Assembly (NCBI GenBank): GCA_963756025.1
Contig: CAVWMF010000005.1
Span: 434,001 to 498,000, forward strand
From: Bog-473 sp963756025
GTDB lineage: Bacteria > Actinomycetota > Acidimicrobiia > Acidimicrobiales > RAAP-2
DNA: 64,000 bases
Reading direction: 5' to 3'
In this document: positions 7,661-17,006 of the stretch, in pieces
Layout of the letters: each line of letters starts with the position of its first letter
Numbering within the stretch: the first letter of the stretch is position 1
The notes under the pieces: generated by a model
Told to the model about the DNA's origin: nothing
The model's input: the letters and a program-made list of their open reading frames with translations, nothing else
The model's database searches: none
Program-made: the position numbers and the translations under genes

Positions 7661-8533
7661 TCATGCCGCGGGCCTCACCACCCCCTCAAAAGGGGCGGAC
7701 GCTCCGCTCGTGCGGGCCAGGGTGCGGGCGATCGCAGCCACCCCTGCGGCCAGCGCGATTTGATCCACTTCGACCTTGACCAGGTGGCCGGAATCGGGCC
7801 ACCAGCCCACGATCCGCCCCGGTGGGAGCGAGAGCGGCGCCTGCATGGCCTCCACCATCGCCAGGACACTCAGCTCGGATCTGATGGTCGGACGTCGGGG
7901 GCCGCTGAGGACGACGAGGTGCACCGAGAATGTGCTGCCCCCCTCATCCGTCACGACGGACCGCACTTCGGCCCTGCTGCGGATGGCCAGAAGGGCCGAA
8001 TGCGGGCTGTCCCACCAGCGGTCCCGGCCGATCCCGGGCGGCTCGGCGAAGGCCTTCCAGTCGAGCGCACACCAGAGCCGGGTGGCCCAGGTGGCTGCGT
8101 CGGCCTGCACGGCGGTCATGGCGGCGGCAGGGAGCGTGGCGAGCCAGCGGCCCATGGGCGAGGCGAGTTGATCCCCGGCGCGCACCGATTCGACGGCGTC
8201 GGCGATGGCCATTCGTGCCGCGTCCACGGGGGCGGATGCCTTTCGGGACAGGAGAGCCTGCACTGCACGCAACCCCAGTGCCCTTCGAGTCGTGCGGGTC
8301 GACCAGGCGAACGGGGTGGTCATGGCGAGTTCGGCCGGTCCGAGCGCCAGACGCACCTGGTGATCGGTGATCCGGAGGGACGGGCCTCCGAATCCCGGCG
8401 CAGTCAGGTCGGCGAGGGTGCGCGGAAGCATCGCTGCGGCGTCGAGCACCGAGGAACGACCGGCGGCATCGAGCGTCGTGGCAGGGTGCAAGAGCTCATT
8501 GGTCAGGTGGCTCGAGCCCGGTCCGTCAGACAT
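7661..8533 (-). CDS. Conserved hypothetical protein upstream of typA
   Basis: I do not recognise this 290-residue protein. The frame opens further upstream, but the ATG at 8533 (MSDGPGSSHLTNEL) overlaps the stop of the preceding gene by 8 bp and is the natural start. It is Ala/Leu-rich and lacks a signal peptide or clear membrane segment. It has conserved-looking stretches such as DRWWDSPHSALLAIRSRAE and the C-terminal GRIVGWWPDSGHLVKVEVDQ. Its tight coupling to the next gene upstream suggests that the two work together. No function is assigned. Confidence 0.7.
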   Translation of the reverse strand: MSDGPGSSHLTNELLHPATTLDAAGRSSVLDAAAMLPRTLADLTAPGFGGPSLRITDHQVRLALGPAELAMTTPFAWSTRTTRRALGLRAVQALLSRKASAPVDAARMAIADAVESVRAGDQLASPMGRWLATLPAAAMTAVQADAATWATRLWCALDWKAFAEPPGIGRDRWWDSPHSALLAIRSRAEVRSVVTDEGGSTFSVHLVVLSGPRRPTIRSELSVLAMVEAMQAPLSLPPGRIVGWWPDSGHLVKVEVDQIALAAGVAAIARTLARTSGASAPFEGVVRPAA

Positions 8534-9584
8534 CGAAGCCGCTCGTCTCCGAGCCCCCCGCCTCGGAGTCCCCCGCCTCGGAGCCCCCCGCCTCTGCGGA
8601 CGCGAGTTCGGACAGTCGGAGCACGACATGGGACACGATTGCCTGGAGATGTTCCTCGATGACGTCCTCGACGCCATAACGGCCGAGCGCGGAGTGCAGC
8701 AAAGCGACGCGGAACGGTGGGGTGCCGCTTCGTAGCGTCTCCAAGAGGGCGAGATAGTGCAGTGCGGTCCTGGCCTGGGCCCATCGGCCACCCGTCGTCA
8801 GGCCGAGCGCGCACAACGTCGCTTTGCCCGGAACGGGCGCACCGACAAGGAGATCGAAGACGCCGGAGAGGACGACTCTGCCTCCGGCGAGCGGGATGGC
8901 GACGCGATCCTTCGTTCGTGGCAGCCATCCGGCGGCGAAGCGCGGCGTGAGGTTCTTCAGGTGGGCGACGTGCGGGACCAGCGTGGCGGCGAGGGCCGAG
9001 CGTGACGACCCGGACATCTCGTCGATCCACCTCGTCATAGCGAGGCGATCGGGATCGACGCGCAGGGCCTCGAGCGCATCAGCGAGGGGATCTCCCAATC
9101 GACCCGTCGTCACCAATTGACGGAATAGGGCACGGATCAGGCACGACGTCACCAACTCGATGGGAAACGGGTCTGTGGCCGCAGGGGGAGATGGGTCGGC
9201 CGCCGCGGCCGATGAGCCCCACAGGAGCCGCGGTCCGAGATAAAGAGGAGCGGCACCCTCTCCACGGGCGGACGCCAGAGCGCTCGCCCCGTCCTCCAGC
9301 CAGGCTCGCAGGCCGCCGGACAGTCCAGGGTCGAACCGCGGTCGCCGCCCCGAGCCGTCGCGCAGCAGGGCCAGCACCTCGTCGCGGGCGGCGGTCTGCC
9401 CTGCTGCTTGCCCTGCGGTCGGGGCTGCTTGCCCTGCGGTCAGCCTTGCCGCACGCCCGTCGACCAGTGTTGGCGTCTGCCCGGCGGCGCTATCGGCTGC
9501 CGGCCCGTCGAGTTCCCGGGTGACTGTCGTGCCGGGCGCCTCCCACGGTGCGAAGGACTCCTGTCGGGGCGTTACGAGAACCAT
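8526..9584 (-). CDS. Hypothetical protein, possible degenerate PD-(D/E)XK-like fold
   Basis: The protein is 352 residues long. The N-terminus is Ala/Gln-rich with TAGQAA repeats. The middle (LVTSCLIRALFRQLV, then DRLAMTRWIDEMSGSSRSALAATLVPH) is followed by VVLSGVFDLLVG, then TTGGRWAQARTALHYLALLETLRSGTPPFRVALLHSALG. That order, an Asp in a beta strand then a helix with YLALLETL, resembles PD-(D/E)XK family proteins that carry a Cas4/RecB-like nuclease core. The catalytic lysine position reads as a non-catalytic TTGGRW, so any nuclease activity is doubtful. The C-terminus ends in a repeat AGGSEAGDSEAGGSE. The gene overlaps the next one by 8 bp. Confidence 0.65.
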   Translation of the reverse strand: MVLVTPRQESFAPWEAPGTTVTRELDGPAADSAAGQTPTLVDGRAARLTAGQAAPTAGQAAGQTAARDEVLALLRDGSGRRPRFDPGLSGGLRAWLEDGASALASARGEGAAPLYLGPRLLWGSSAAAADPSPPAATDPFPIELVTSCLIRALFRQLVTTGRLGDPLADALEALRVDPDRLAMTRWIDEMSGSSRSALAATLVPHVAHLKNLTPRFAAGWLPRTKDRVAIPLAGGRVVLSGVFDLLVGAPVPGKATLCALGLTTGGRWAQARTALHYLALLETLRSGTPPFRVALLHSALGRYGVEDVIEEHLQAIVSHVVLRLSELASAEAGGSEAGDSEAGGSETSGFDV

Positions 9585-9649
9585 GGGACGAGTCTGCCCG
9601 GGGGGTGTGACGCGGCCCCTCCGCTCGCTCCTTTAGCCTGGCTGGTGCC

Positions 9650-9859
9650 ATGGCACCCGTGCTCCCACTCCTGGCTTCTGATTCGGCCGCCTTCGGGATC
9701 GTCTTCGGGATATTCGTGGTGGCGCTGCTCGTCCTCATCGTGATCGTCGTGCGCTGGGCCATCCGGAGCGACCGACGGGGCCGCGCCCAGTGGAGGCAGC
9801 GGCAGGCGAGCACCATGGCTCCGACCGAGCGCGATGTGCCGCCCCCCGGGGGGCCGTGA
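9650..9859 (+). CDS. Small single-pass membrane protein
   Basis: This 69-residue protein has one strongly hydrophobic helix, from about residue 14 to 38 (AFGIVFGIFVVALLVLIVIV), followed by a basic patch RSDRRGRAQWRQRQ and a Pro/Gly-rich end. This predicts an N-out, C-in anchor by the positive-inside rule. It is divergent from the unknown gene pair on the other strand. Small membrane proteins of this kind are common next to housekeeping genes. No function can be assigned. Confidence 0.55.
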   Translation: MAPVLPLLASDSAAFGIVFGIFVVALLVLIVIVVRWAIRSDRRGRAQWRQRQASTMAPTERDVPPPGGP

Positions 9860-9949
9860 GTGCGGGTGGGCGGATCGAGGATGCGCTCGGGACCCGGGAG
9901 GGCCGGGTGAAGATGATGGGCGGGGTCGGGTGATGGCGACGGTGCGACC

Positions 9950-11023
9950 TTGACGTGGTCAGAGCGCATGTACTCCCGCTGGGAGTCGGCTCGATCCCAC
10001 CTCGGCCGCCGCGAGCCACCACCACCACCGGTCCATCGGACCGCCTTCGTCCTGGCCGGCGGCGGCAGCCGCGGTGCCGTCCAGGTCGGGATGCTGGCCG
10101 AGCTCGTGGCCCGGGGCATCCGCGCCGACCGTGTGTTCGGCGCCTCGGTCGGGGCCATCAACGGCGCCGCATATGCCGGCAATCCCACCCGGGAGGGGAT
10201 TGAGCGCATGGCCGGTATCTGGCGGGACGTGAAGGGCACGGACATCTTCCCCCGCTCCGCCCTCGACGGTCCGTGGGCGTTTCTCCAAAAGCGCGCTTCG
10301 GTCCATTCCAATTCCGGGCTGCGCGCCATCATCGAGGCGGGCATCGACTTCGAGAACATCCAGGACACGACCATCCCGTTCGAGGTCGTCACGACGTCAC
10401 TGACCGACGGACGCGAGCGCTGGATCGGCCACGGCCCCGCCGTCGAGGCGATCCTGGCGTCATCAGCGATTCCTTCCATCTTCCCTCCGGTCGTCATCGA
10501 CGGCGATGTCCTGGTCGACGGTGGAGTCGTCAACAACGTCCCGATCAGCCGGGCCCTGGGGGCTGGATGCACACGGATCTACGTCCTCCTCTGCGGCCCG
10601 TTGCACTACCACCCGCCGCTGCCCAAGCGCCCGGCCGAGGCTGCCCTGACCGCCTTCTTCGTGGCGGTCCACGCCCGATTCGTCCGCGAGCTGGCCTCGC
10701 TCCCGCCGGGGGTCGAGGTCGTGGTCTTCAGCGGGGGAGGCGAACCGTCGGCGCAGTACCGCGACTTCTCCGCCACGAAGGAGCTCATCGACGACGGCCG
10801 GGCCGAAGTGGCCGAAGTCCTGGACCGCTACGCGGGGACATCCCAGGACCTGACACCGCACCGGCCGCCGGGAGTGCCGGGCTCCCCGGTGACGCCCGCC
10901 TCCTCTTCGGCGGCTCCGGGGCATCCCCCCACGACGGGGGCGCCGACCACTGCCCCCACGCCGACCACGCCCACGCCGACGGCGCCCACGCCGTCGACCC
11001 CGGCTCCCACCGCCGAACCGTGA
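9950..11023 (+). CDS. Patatin-like phospholipase family protein
   Basis: This 357-residue cytosolic serine hydrolase is predicted to cleave acyl chains from lipids. It has the oxyanion-hole loop GGGSRG (residues 37-42), the nucleophile elbow GASVG (64-68, Ser66) and the catalytic dyad aspartate in DVLVDGGVVNN (Asp190). All catalytic parts are therefore present. The annotated TTG start may be replaced by ATG 9968 (MYSRWES), with no change to the domain. The last ~65 residues form a Pro/Thr/Ala-rich repetitive tail (TPTTPTPTAP). The stop overlaps the next gene's GTG start. Confidence 0.9.
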   Translation: MTWSERMYSRWESARSHLGRREPPPPPVHRTAFVLAGGGSRGAVQVGMLAELVARGIRADRVFGASVGAINGAAYAGNPTREGIERMAGIWRDVKGTDIFPRSALDGPWAFLQKRASVHSNSGLRAIIEAGIDFENIQDTTIPFEVVTTSLTDGRERWIGHGPAVEAILASSAIPSIFPPVVIDGDVLVDGGVVNNVPISRALGAGCTRIYVLLCGPLHYHPPLPKRPAEAALTAFFVAVHARFVRELASLPPGVEVVVFSGGGEPSAQYRDFSATKELIDDGRAEVAEVLDRYAGTSQDLTPHRPPGVPGSPVTPASSSAAPGHPPTTGAPTTAPTPTTPTPTAPTPSTPAPTAEP

Positions 11024-11823
11024 CCGAGAGCGGGTACCTGCTCCCGAACGCCACGACCGCAGCCGCCGAGCGTTTCGCCGCCTTCGTCGAACTCTTCGAC
11101 CTGTCCACGTTCGCCCATATGGAGAAGCTGGGCATCGCCCCGGGTTGGCGCTGCTGGGAGGTGGGGGCGGGTGGCACCTCGGTGGTGCAGTGGCTGGCCG
11201 GCCGGGTGGGATCCCAGGGCTACGTCCTCGCCACCGACATCGACGTGACGTGGGCCGGGGCGGTGGAGGACGGGGCCCATCCCCAGGTTGAGGTGCGCCC
11301 CCACGATGTGGCTCTCGACCCTCCCCCCGCAGCCGAGTTCGACCTGGTCCACGCCCGCCTGGTGCTGGTGCACGTCCCGGAGCGGGCGAAGGCGATGGAC
11401 GCCATGGTGGGCGCGCTGCGCCCCGGGGGATGGCTGTTCATAGAGGACGCGGACCCGGCATTGCAGCCGCTGAGCTCACTCGAAGTGCGAGGACCCGAGG
11501 AGGAGCTGGCCAACCGGATACGGAGCGGGTTCCGGGCCCTCATGGCGAGCCGGGGGGCGGACCTCGCCTACGGGCGCACGCTGCCGCGGCTCTTGCGGGA
11601 AGCGGGGTTGTCCGATGTCCGTGCCGATGCTTCGTTCCCCGTGGCCCACCCGGCCTGTGCCCGTCTGGAGACGGCGACGATCAGCCTCATCGCCGCCCAG
11701 TTGGTCGAGAACGACATCGCCAGCCCCGAGGAAATTGACCTCCACCTGGCCAACGTCGCCGCCGGGACGCTCGATCTCACCCAGCCCCCGATGATCGCCG
11801 CCTGGGGGCGCCGCCCGCTCTGA
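11020..11823 (+). CDS. Class I SAM-dependent methyltransferase
   Basis: This 267-residue methyltransferase begins at a GTG that overlaps the patatin stop (GTGA), so the pair is translationally coupled. Motif I reads CWEVGAGGTSVVQWLA, motif II has LATDIDVTW with the acidic residue that binds the ribose, and motif IV/post-I is FDLVHARLVLVHVPER, followed by LRPGGWLFIEDAD. The acceptor substrate is not evident. Family members with this layout methylate small molecules. The C-terminal half (RLETATISLIAAQLVEND) is specific to a group of actinobacterial sequences. Confidence 0.85.
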   Translation: MTESGYLLPNATTAAAERFAAFVELFDLSTFAHMEKLGIAPGWRCWEVGAGGTSVVQWLAGRVGSQGYVLATDIDVTWAGAVEDGAHPQVEVRPHDVALDPPPAAEFDLVHARLVLVHVPERAKAMDAMVGALRPGGWLFIEDADPALQPLSSLEVRGPEEELANRIRSGFRALMASRGADLAYGRTLPRLLREAGLSDVRADASFPVAHPACARLETATISLIAAQLVENDIASPEEIDLHLANVAAGTLDLTQPPMIAAWGRRPL

Positions 11824-11891
11824 GTCGCCTCGGCCGCGGCCGCCCGGTTCTGCTGTGCACGCGTGTCACAGCATCCTGGTGAAATAGAGGG

Positions 11892-14800
11892 ATGACCGCT
11901 CCGGTTACCGATGTGGCAGCGCTTCCCGATGCGGCCGCGGACATGATGAGCGCCTTTCATCCTGCGGTGGCCGCCTGGTTCGCCCGACGGTTCCCCGACG
12001 GTCCGACGGCGCCGCAACGTGAGGCCTGGCCCCACATCGCCGGAGGCAATGACGTGCTGGTGGCCTCGCCCACCGGGACCGGAAAGACGCTGACCGGCTT
12101 CCTCGTCGCCATCGATGCCGCCTACAAGGGGGCCGAGGCCGGGACCCGCCAGGTCGGGCTGCCCGAGGTGCTCTACGTCTCACCGCTGCGGGCCCTGGCC
12201 GTCGACGTGCACGAGAACCTGCACATCCCGTTGGCCGAGATAAGGGAGGAGGCGGCACGGATGGGGTACGCCGACCCCGGCCTGCGCGTGGCCGTGCGCA
12301 CCGGCGACACCCCGGCAGCGGAGCGCGCCGCGATGCGCAAGAACGCACCGGACATCCTCGTCACCACACCGGAGTCGCTTTACCTCCTCCTCACCGCTCC
12401 CTCCTCGCGCTCCCTGTTGCGCGGGGTGCACACCGTCATCGTCGACGAGGTGCACACCTTGGCCCGGGACAAGCGCGGCAGCCACCTCGCGTTGAGCCTC
12501 GAACGCCTCGACGGTGTCGTCGCCGAGAACGGCGGCCATCTGCAGCGCATCGGGCTCTCGGCTACGCAGCGCCCCCTCGACGTGGTGGCCCGGCTGCTCT
12601 CCGGCGTGCATGACGAGCGGCCACCCACGGTGATCGTCGACTGCGGCCACTCCCGCCAACTCAACGTCGCGATCGAATTGCCCGACAGCGAGCTCGAAGC
12701 GGTGGCCAGCGGCCTGCAGTTCTCCGACATCCTGGATCGCATCGCGGACCACACGCGCCAGCACCGCACGACGCTGATCTTCGTCAACACCCGGAAGATG
12801 GCCGAACGGGTGGCGCACCAACTGGCCGAACGCCTGGGCGCGGCGGACGGGCACGGCGACGACGTGGATGCCTCGCTCCTCGTGGCGGCGCATCACGGCA
12901 GTCTCTCGGCCGCACGCCGGCGGATCGTCGAGACGCGCCTGCGGGCCGGGGATCTGCGCGCGCTGGTGGCGACGGCCTCATTGGAACTGGGTATCGACGT
13001 CGGGCCGGTCGAGCTCGTCTGCCAGATCGGTTCGCCGCGCGCCATCGGGACGTTTCTCCAACGGGTGGGCCGGGCCAACCACCAGCGTGACGGGATCCCG
13101 GCCGGGCGCCTCTATCCCATGACGCGGGACGAGCTCGTCGAGTGCACCGCCTTGCTGGCGGCCGTGCGGGACGGCCGGCTCGACATGCTGGAGCCCCCGA
13201 TCGCCCCGCTCGATGTGCTGACCCAGCAGCTGGTGGCCGAAGTCGCCGCGGTGGAAGAGCGCGGGATCGAGGAGCTGTGGCGGATGACCCGGCACGCCGC
13301 CCCCTACGCCGAAATGCCACGGTCGGACTTCGACGAGGTGGTCGCCCTGGCCAGCTGGGGCATCGAGACCGGGCGCGGACGGCGCGGCGCGCACCTGCAT
13401 CTCGACGCCGTCAATGGCCGCCTGCGGGCGCGTCGCGGCGCACGACTCGCCGCGCTGACGAGTGGTGGTGCAATTCCCGAGACCGGTGACTACCGCGTGG
13501 TGCTCGACCCCGAGGGTGTGACGGTCGGCTCCGTGCACGAGGACTTCGCGGTCGAAGCGATGGCCGGTGACATCTTCCTTCTCGGCACCCATTCGTGGCG
13601 GGTGGCCAAGGTCGAGGTAGGCACCGTGCGCGTGCACGACGCGGGGGATCTCCCACCGTCGGTGCCCTTCTGGTTGGGCGAGGCGCCGGCGCGGACGACC
13701 GAGCTCTCCCAAGCCGTGAGCGAGCTGCGGGCCGAGCTCGAGCCTCTCTTGCGGGCACAGGACGGGGACGGGGCCCGCCGGCTGGTCATGGAGCGGGCCG
13801 GCGTCGGCCATGACGTGGCGCAGCAGGTCGTGGCCTACTGCGCCGCCGGGCTGGCGGCCCTGGGTTACCTGCCCACCCGTCAACGCATCGTCGTGGAACG
13901 CTGCTTCGACGACAGCGAAGGGACACAGCTCATCCTGCACGCGCCGTTCGGCGGCAGGATCAACCGCGCCCTCGGCCTGGCCCTGCGCAAGCGCTTCTGT
14001 GTGTCGTTCGACTTCGAGCTCCAGGCCGCGGCGGACGACGACACGGTGGTGCTGTCGCTCGGACCCCAGCACAGCTTCCCCCTGACCAGCGTCTCGTCGA
14101 TGCTGCGGTCGAAGGATGCGACGGAAGTGTTGACCCAAGCCGTCCTGCCCCATCCGATGTTGGCGGCTCGCTGGCGCTGGAACCTGAATCGGGCGCTGGT
14201 GCTGCCACGCCAACGGGGAGGGAAGCGACGGCCCATCCATCTCCAGCGGATGGAGGCGGACGACCTCCTGGCCGCCGTGTGGCCGTCGTTGGCCGCGTGC
14301 CAGGAGAACGCCGGAGCCGGCCCGGTGGCGGTGCCCGATCACGTGCTGGTGCGCCAGACGGTCGACGACTGCCTGCACGAGGGCCTCTCGGTCGAAGGCC
14401 TGGTCGATCTGTGGTCCCAGGTGGAGTCGGGTGCCATCGAGCTGCACACGGTGGAGTCCTCCGAGCCCTCACCGATGGCGCACGGAATTCTGAGCGGCCG
14501 CCCGTTCACGTTCCTCGACGGCGCGCCTCTCGAGGAACGCCGGACGCGCGCCCTCTCGTTGCGTCGGGGCCTGGGGGCGCTCGGCCCCAACGGCCTCCCC
14601 GTGCCGACCGACGAGTTGGGCGCACTCGACCCCGAAGCGGTGTCCCTCGTGCTCGACCAGGTACGCCCGCAGCCGCGCGACGCCGATGAGCTCCACGATC
14701 TTCTGCTCTCCCTCGTGGCCTGCCGACCGGTGCCCGAATGGGCGGCGTGGTTCGACACCCTGCTGGCGGCAGGTCGCGCCGCGTCCCTCGGCGGGTGTTG

Positions 14801-16229
14801 GGTGGCCACGGAGCAGACGAACGCGGCCGCGGCCTTGCAGGAAGACGACGAAGCTGCCGCCGCGTGTGTCGGCGGCCACCTGGAACTCGCCGGACCGGTC
14901 TCGGTCGACGAGCTGACGTCGGAGACGCCGCTCCCTCCCGGCGCGCCCATGGGGGCACCGGTCACACCGGCCCGGGCCCGCACGGCGCTCGCTCGCCTCG
15001 AGGCCCGGGGCTCGGCGATCGAGCTGCCCGACGGCCGCTGGTGCGCGCGTCATTTGCTGGTGCGTCTCCACGGCGCCAGCCGCCAACGCCGGCGGGGTCT
15101 GGTCGATCCCGTGCCTATCGCGGACTTCGTCCGTTTCCTCGGCGAGTGGCAGCACGCCACTCCGTCCACCCGGGCCGAAGGACGTGCGGGACTGCTCTCA
15201 GTGCTCGAACAGCTGCAAGGGATCGAGGCGCCCGCGGTCGAATGGGAGGCCCACATTCTCCCGGCCCGTGTCGAGGGCTACGACGCACGCTGGCTGGACG
15301 AGCTCTGCCTCTCCGGTGAAGTGGTCTGGGGCAGGTTGACGCCGCGAGCCGAGCGCCAGGGCCGCACGGGCACGCCGTCGCCGGCGACGCCGCTGGCGTT
15401 CGTCCACCGTGAGGACCTGCCGTGGATGTTGCGCGCCGTGCGGGCCGGTGCGGTGGCGGCCGAGCCCGAGGTCGGTGCACCCGCCGACGTGCTCGCTGCG
15501 TTGCGGGCCCGCGGTGCGTGCTTCCGGCCCGAGCTCGCCACCCTCGCGGGCCGCCTCCCGGCCGAAGTCGACGAGGGGCTGTGGGATCTGGTGGCCCGGG
15601 GCATCGTGACGGCAGATGCGTTCTCGGCCGTGCGATCCCTGCTCTCGGCCCGCGACCGCTGGCGCACGCGGACCTATCGGACGCCGAACGGCCGGCCGAA
15701 CACGGGACGCCCGGCCCGGCCCGGACTGGCCCGGCGCCGGGCCCCCGCCGGATCGGGCATCGGGGAGGGCCGCTGGTCGCTCCTCCCCACGGCCGACGAA
15801 ATGCCCGTTGACGACGACGCGGCCAACGCAATCACCCTACCGGCCAACGAGGAGCTGGCGGAGGCGGTGGCGTGGCAGCTGCTCGTCCGCTGGGGCGTCG
15901 TCGCCTGGGAGGTGTGGAGCCGCGAGTCGTTCCACGTCCCATGGCGTGAAGTGGTGTGGGCCCTGCGACGGCTCGAAGCACGCGGGCTCGCGCTCGGGGG
16001 ACGCTTCGTCGTCGGTCTCTCGGGCGAGCAGTACGCGTTGCCCGATGCAGCGGCGGCGCTCCTCAAGGTGCATCGACGGGCGCCGAGTGGAGAGCAGTTG
16101 GTGGTGGCGGGGGCTGATCCGCTCAACGTGACCGGGCCCATCACGGGTGGGACCCGCGTCCCCACCAGACGCAACCAGCGCGTGACGTTCCGCGACGGTG
16201 TCGTGGTGGACGATCTCCGTGCCGGGTGA
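11892..16229 (+). CDS. lhr: Lhr-family ATP-dependent helicase
   Basis: A 1445-residue Lhr (large helicase-related) superfamily 2 enzyme, a 3' to 5' DNA/RNA helicase thought to act in DNA repair. RecA-like domain 1 has the Walker A SPTGTGKT (59-66), DEVH in VIVDEVHTLARDKRG and motif III LSATQRP. Domain 2 has FVNTRKMAERVA, LVATASLELGIDVG and motif VI QRVGRANHQRD. The winged-helix and beta-barrel Lhr core follow, then the long C-terminal extension of full-length bacterial Lhr. No frame break occurs in 4.3 kb. The 3' end overlaps pxpA. Confidence 0.95.
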   Translation: MTAPVTDVAALPDAAADMMSAFHPAVAAWFARRFPDGPTAPQREAWPHIAGGNDVLVASPTGTGKTLTGFLVAIDAAYKGAEAGTRQVGLPEVLYVSPLRALAVDVHENLHIPLAEIREEAARMGYADPGLRVAVRTGDTPAAERAAMRKNAPDILVTTPESLYLLLTAPSSRSLLRGVHTVIVDEVHTLARDKRGSHLALSLERLDGVVAENGGHLQRIGLSATQRPLDVVARLLSGVHDERPPTVIVDCGHSRQLNVAIELPDSELEAVASGLQFSDILDRIADHTRQHRTTLIFVNTRKMAERVAHQLAERLGAADGHGDDVDASLLVAAHHGSLSAARRRIVETRLRAGDLRALVATASLELGIDVGPVELVCQIGSPRAIGTFLQRVGRANHQRDGIPAGRLYPMTRDELVECTALLAAVRDGRLDMLEPPIAPLDVLTQQLVAEVAAVEERGIEELWRMTRHAAPYAEMPRSDFDEVVALASWGIETGRGRRGAHLHLDAVNGRLRARRGARLAALTSGGAIPETGDYRVVLDPEGVTVGSVHEDFAVEAMAGDIFLLGTHSWRVAKVEVGTVRVHDAGDLPPSVPFWLGEAPARTTELSQAVSELRAELEPLLRAQDGDGARRLVMERAGVGHDVAQQVVAYCAAGLAALGYLPTRQRIVVERCFDDSEGTQLILHAPFGGRINRALGLALRKRFCVSFDFELQAAADDDTVVLSLGPQHSFPLTSVSSMLRSKDATEVLTQAVLPHPMLAARWRWNLNRALVLPRQRGGKRRPIHLQRMEADDLLAAVWPSLAACQENAGAGPVAVPDHVLVRQTVDDCLHEGLSVEGLVDLWSQVESGAIELHTVESSEPSPMAHGILSGRPFTFLDGAPLEERRTRALSLRRGLGALGPNGLPVPTDELGALDPEAVSLVLDQVRPQPRDADELHDLLLSLVACRPVPEWAAWFDTLLAAGRAASLGGCWVATEQTNAAAALQEDDEAAAACVGGHLELAGPVSVDELTSETPLPPGAPMGAPVTPARARTALARLEARGSAIELPDGRWCARHLLVRLHGASRQRRRGLVDPVPIADFVRFLGEWQHATPSTRAEGRAGLLSVLEQLQGIEAPAVEWEAHILPARVEGYDARWLDELCLSGEVVWGRLTPRAERQGRTGTPSPATPLAFVHREDLPWMLRAVRAGAVAAEPEVGAPADVLAALRARGACFRPELATLAGRLPAEVDEGLWDLVARGIVTADAFSAVRSLLSARDRWRTRTYRTPNGRPNTGRPARPGLARRRAPAGSGIGEGRWSLLPTADEMPVDDDAANAITLPANEELAEAVAWQLLVRWGVVAWEVWSRESFHVPWREVVWALRRLEARGLALGGRFVVGLSGEQYALPDAAAALLKVHRRAPSGEQLVVAGADPLNVTGPITGGTRVPTRRNQRVTFRDGVVVDDLRAG

Positions 16230-17004
16230 GCGTCCTTTCGTAGACCTCAACGCCGACGTCGGCGAGGCCGGCGATGCCCCTGGCATCGCTGTCGAACGGG
16301 CCCTTCTCGGTGTTGTCACCTCGTCACATATCGCGTGTGGTGGTCATGCGGGCGACGCGTCGTCGATGCGCGCCACCGTGCTCGCGGCCATCGAGCACGG
16401 CGTGCGGGTCGGTGCCCATCCGTCCTACCCCGACCGGGAGGGATTCGGCCGCCGACCGATGGACATGTCGCCCCATGCCCTCTCGGCGGCCCTCGCCTCG
16501 CAGATCGGCGCGCTCATCGAGGTGGCGGCATCGCTCGACGCCACCGTGCAGTCGGTCAAGCCGCACGGCGCGCTCTACGGCGAGGTCGGGCGCGGGACTG
16601 CCAGTTGCGAGGCGCTGCTTACGGTGATCCTCGAGCTCTGCGCCCCGGACGTCTCACTGGTCCTCCCATCCGGTGCGCCCGCAGTGGCGATGGCGAAGGA
16701 TGCGGGCGTGCGTGTGCTCCGGGAGGGCTTCGCCGACCGCGCCTACACGGCGACGGGCGAGCTCGCTTCTCGGCAGGAGCCGGGATCCGTCTACAGCGAG
16801 CCGTCACAGGCGACGGCCCAAGCGCTCGGTCTGGTCCTCCACGGCACGGTCACCCTGTCCGACGGGACGGTCCTCTCGTTGCCCGTGGACACGCTCTGCA
16901 TCCACGGCGATTCCCCGAACGCACCGGACCTGGCGCAGGCCGTGAGTGAGGTCCTGGCGGCGGCCGGGATCGCCGTGGTGGCACCGTCAGCCGTTCATCG
17001 CTGA
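16219..17004 (+). CDS. pxpA: 5-oxoprolinase subunit PxpA (LamB/YcsF family)
   Basis: About 261 residues. PxpA works with PxpB and PxpC in the ATP-dependent opening of 5-oxoproline (pyroglutamate) to glutamate. The N-terminal signature FVDLNADVGEA, the metal-site-like HIACGGHAGD, HPSYPDREGFGRR and VKPHGALYGE are all typical, as is the C-terminal LPVDTLCIHGDSPNA. I take GTG 16219 as the start because the conserved strand begins six residues later. A GTG at 16198 is also open. Either way the gene overlaps the lhr stop. pxpBC follows with only 2 bp between. Confidence 0.93.
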   Translation: MPGERPFVDLNADVGEAGDAPGIAVERALLGVVTSSHIACGGHAGDASSMRATVLAAIEHGVRVGAHPSYPDREGFGRRPMDMSPHALSAALASQIGALIEVAASLDATVQSVKPHGALYGEVGRGTASCEALLTVILELCAPDVSLVLPSGAPAVAMAKDAGVRVLREGFADRAYTATGELASRQEPGSVYSEPSQATAQALGLVLHGTVTLSDGTVLSLPVDTLCIHGDSPNAPDLAQAVSEVLAAAGIAVVAPSAVHR

Positions 17005-17006
17005 GC

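Noticed and set aside
12978..14447. 489-codon open frame on the minus strand inside lhr
   Set aside because: Shadow of a 1445-codon gene with all helicase motifs; no domain of its own.
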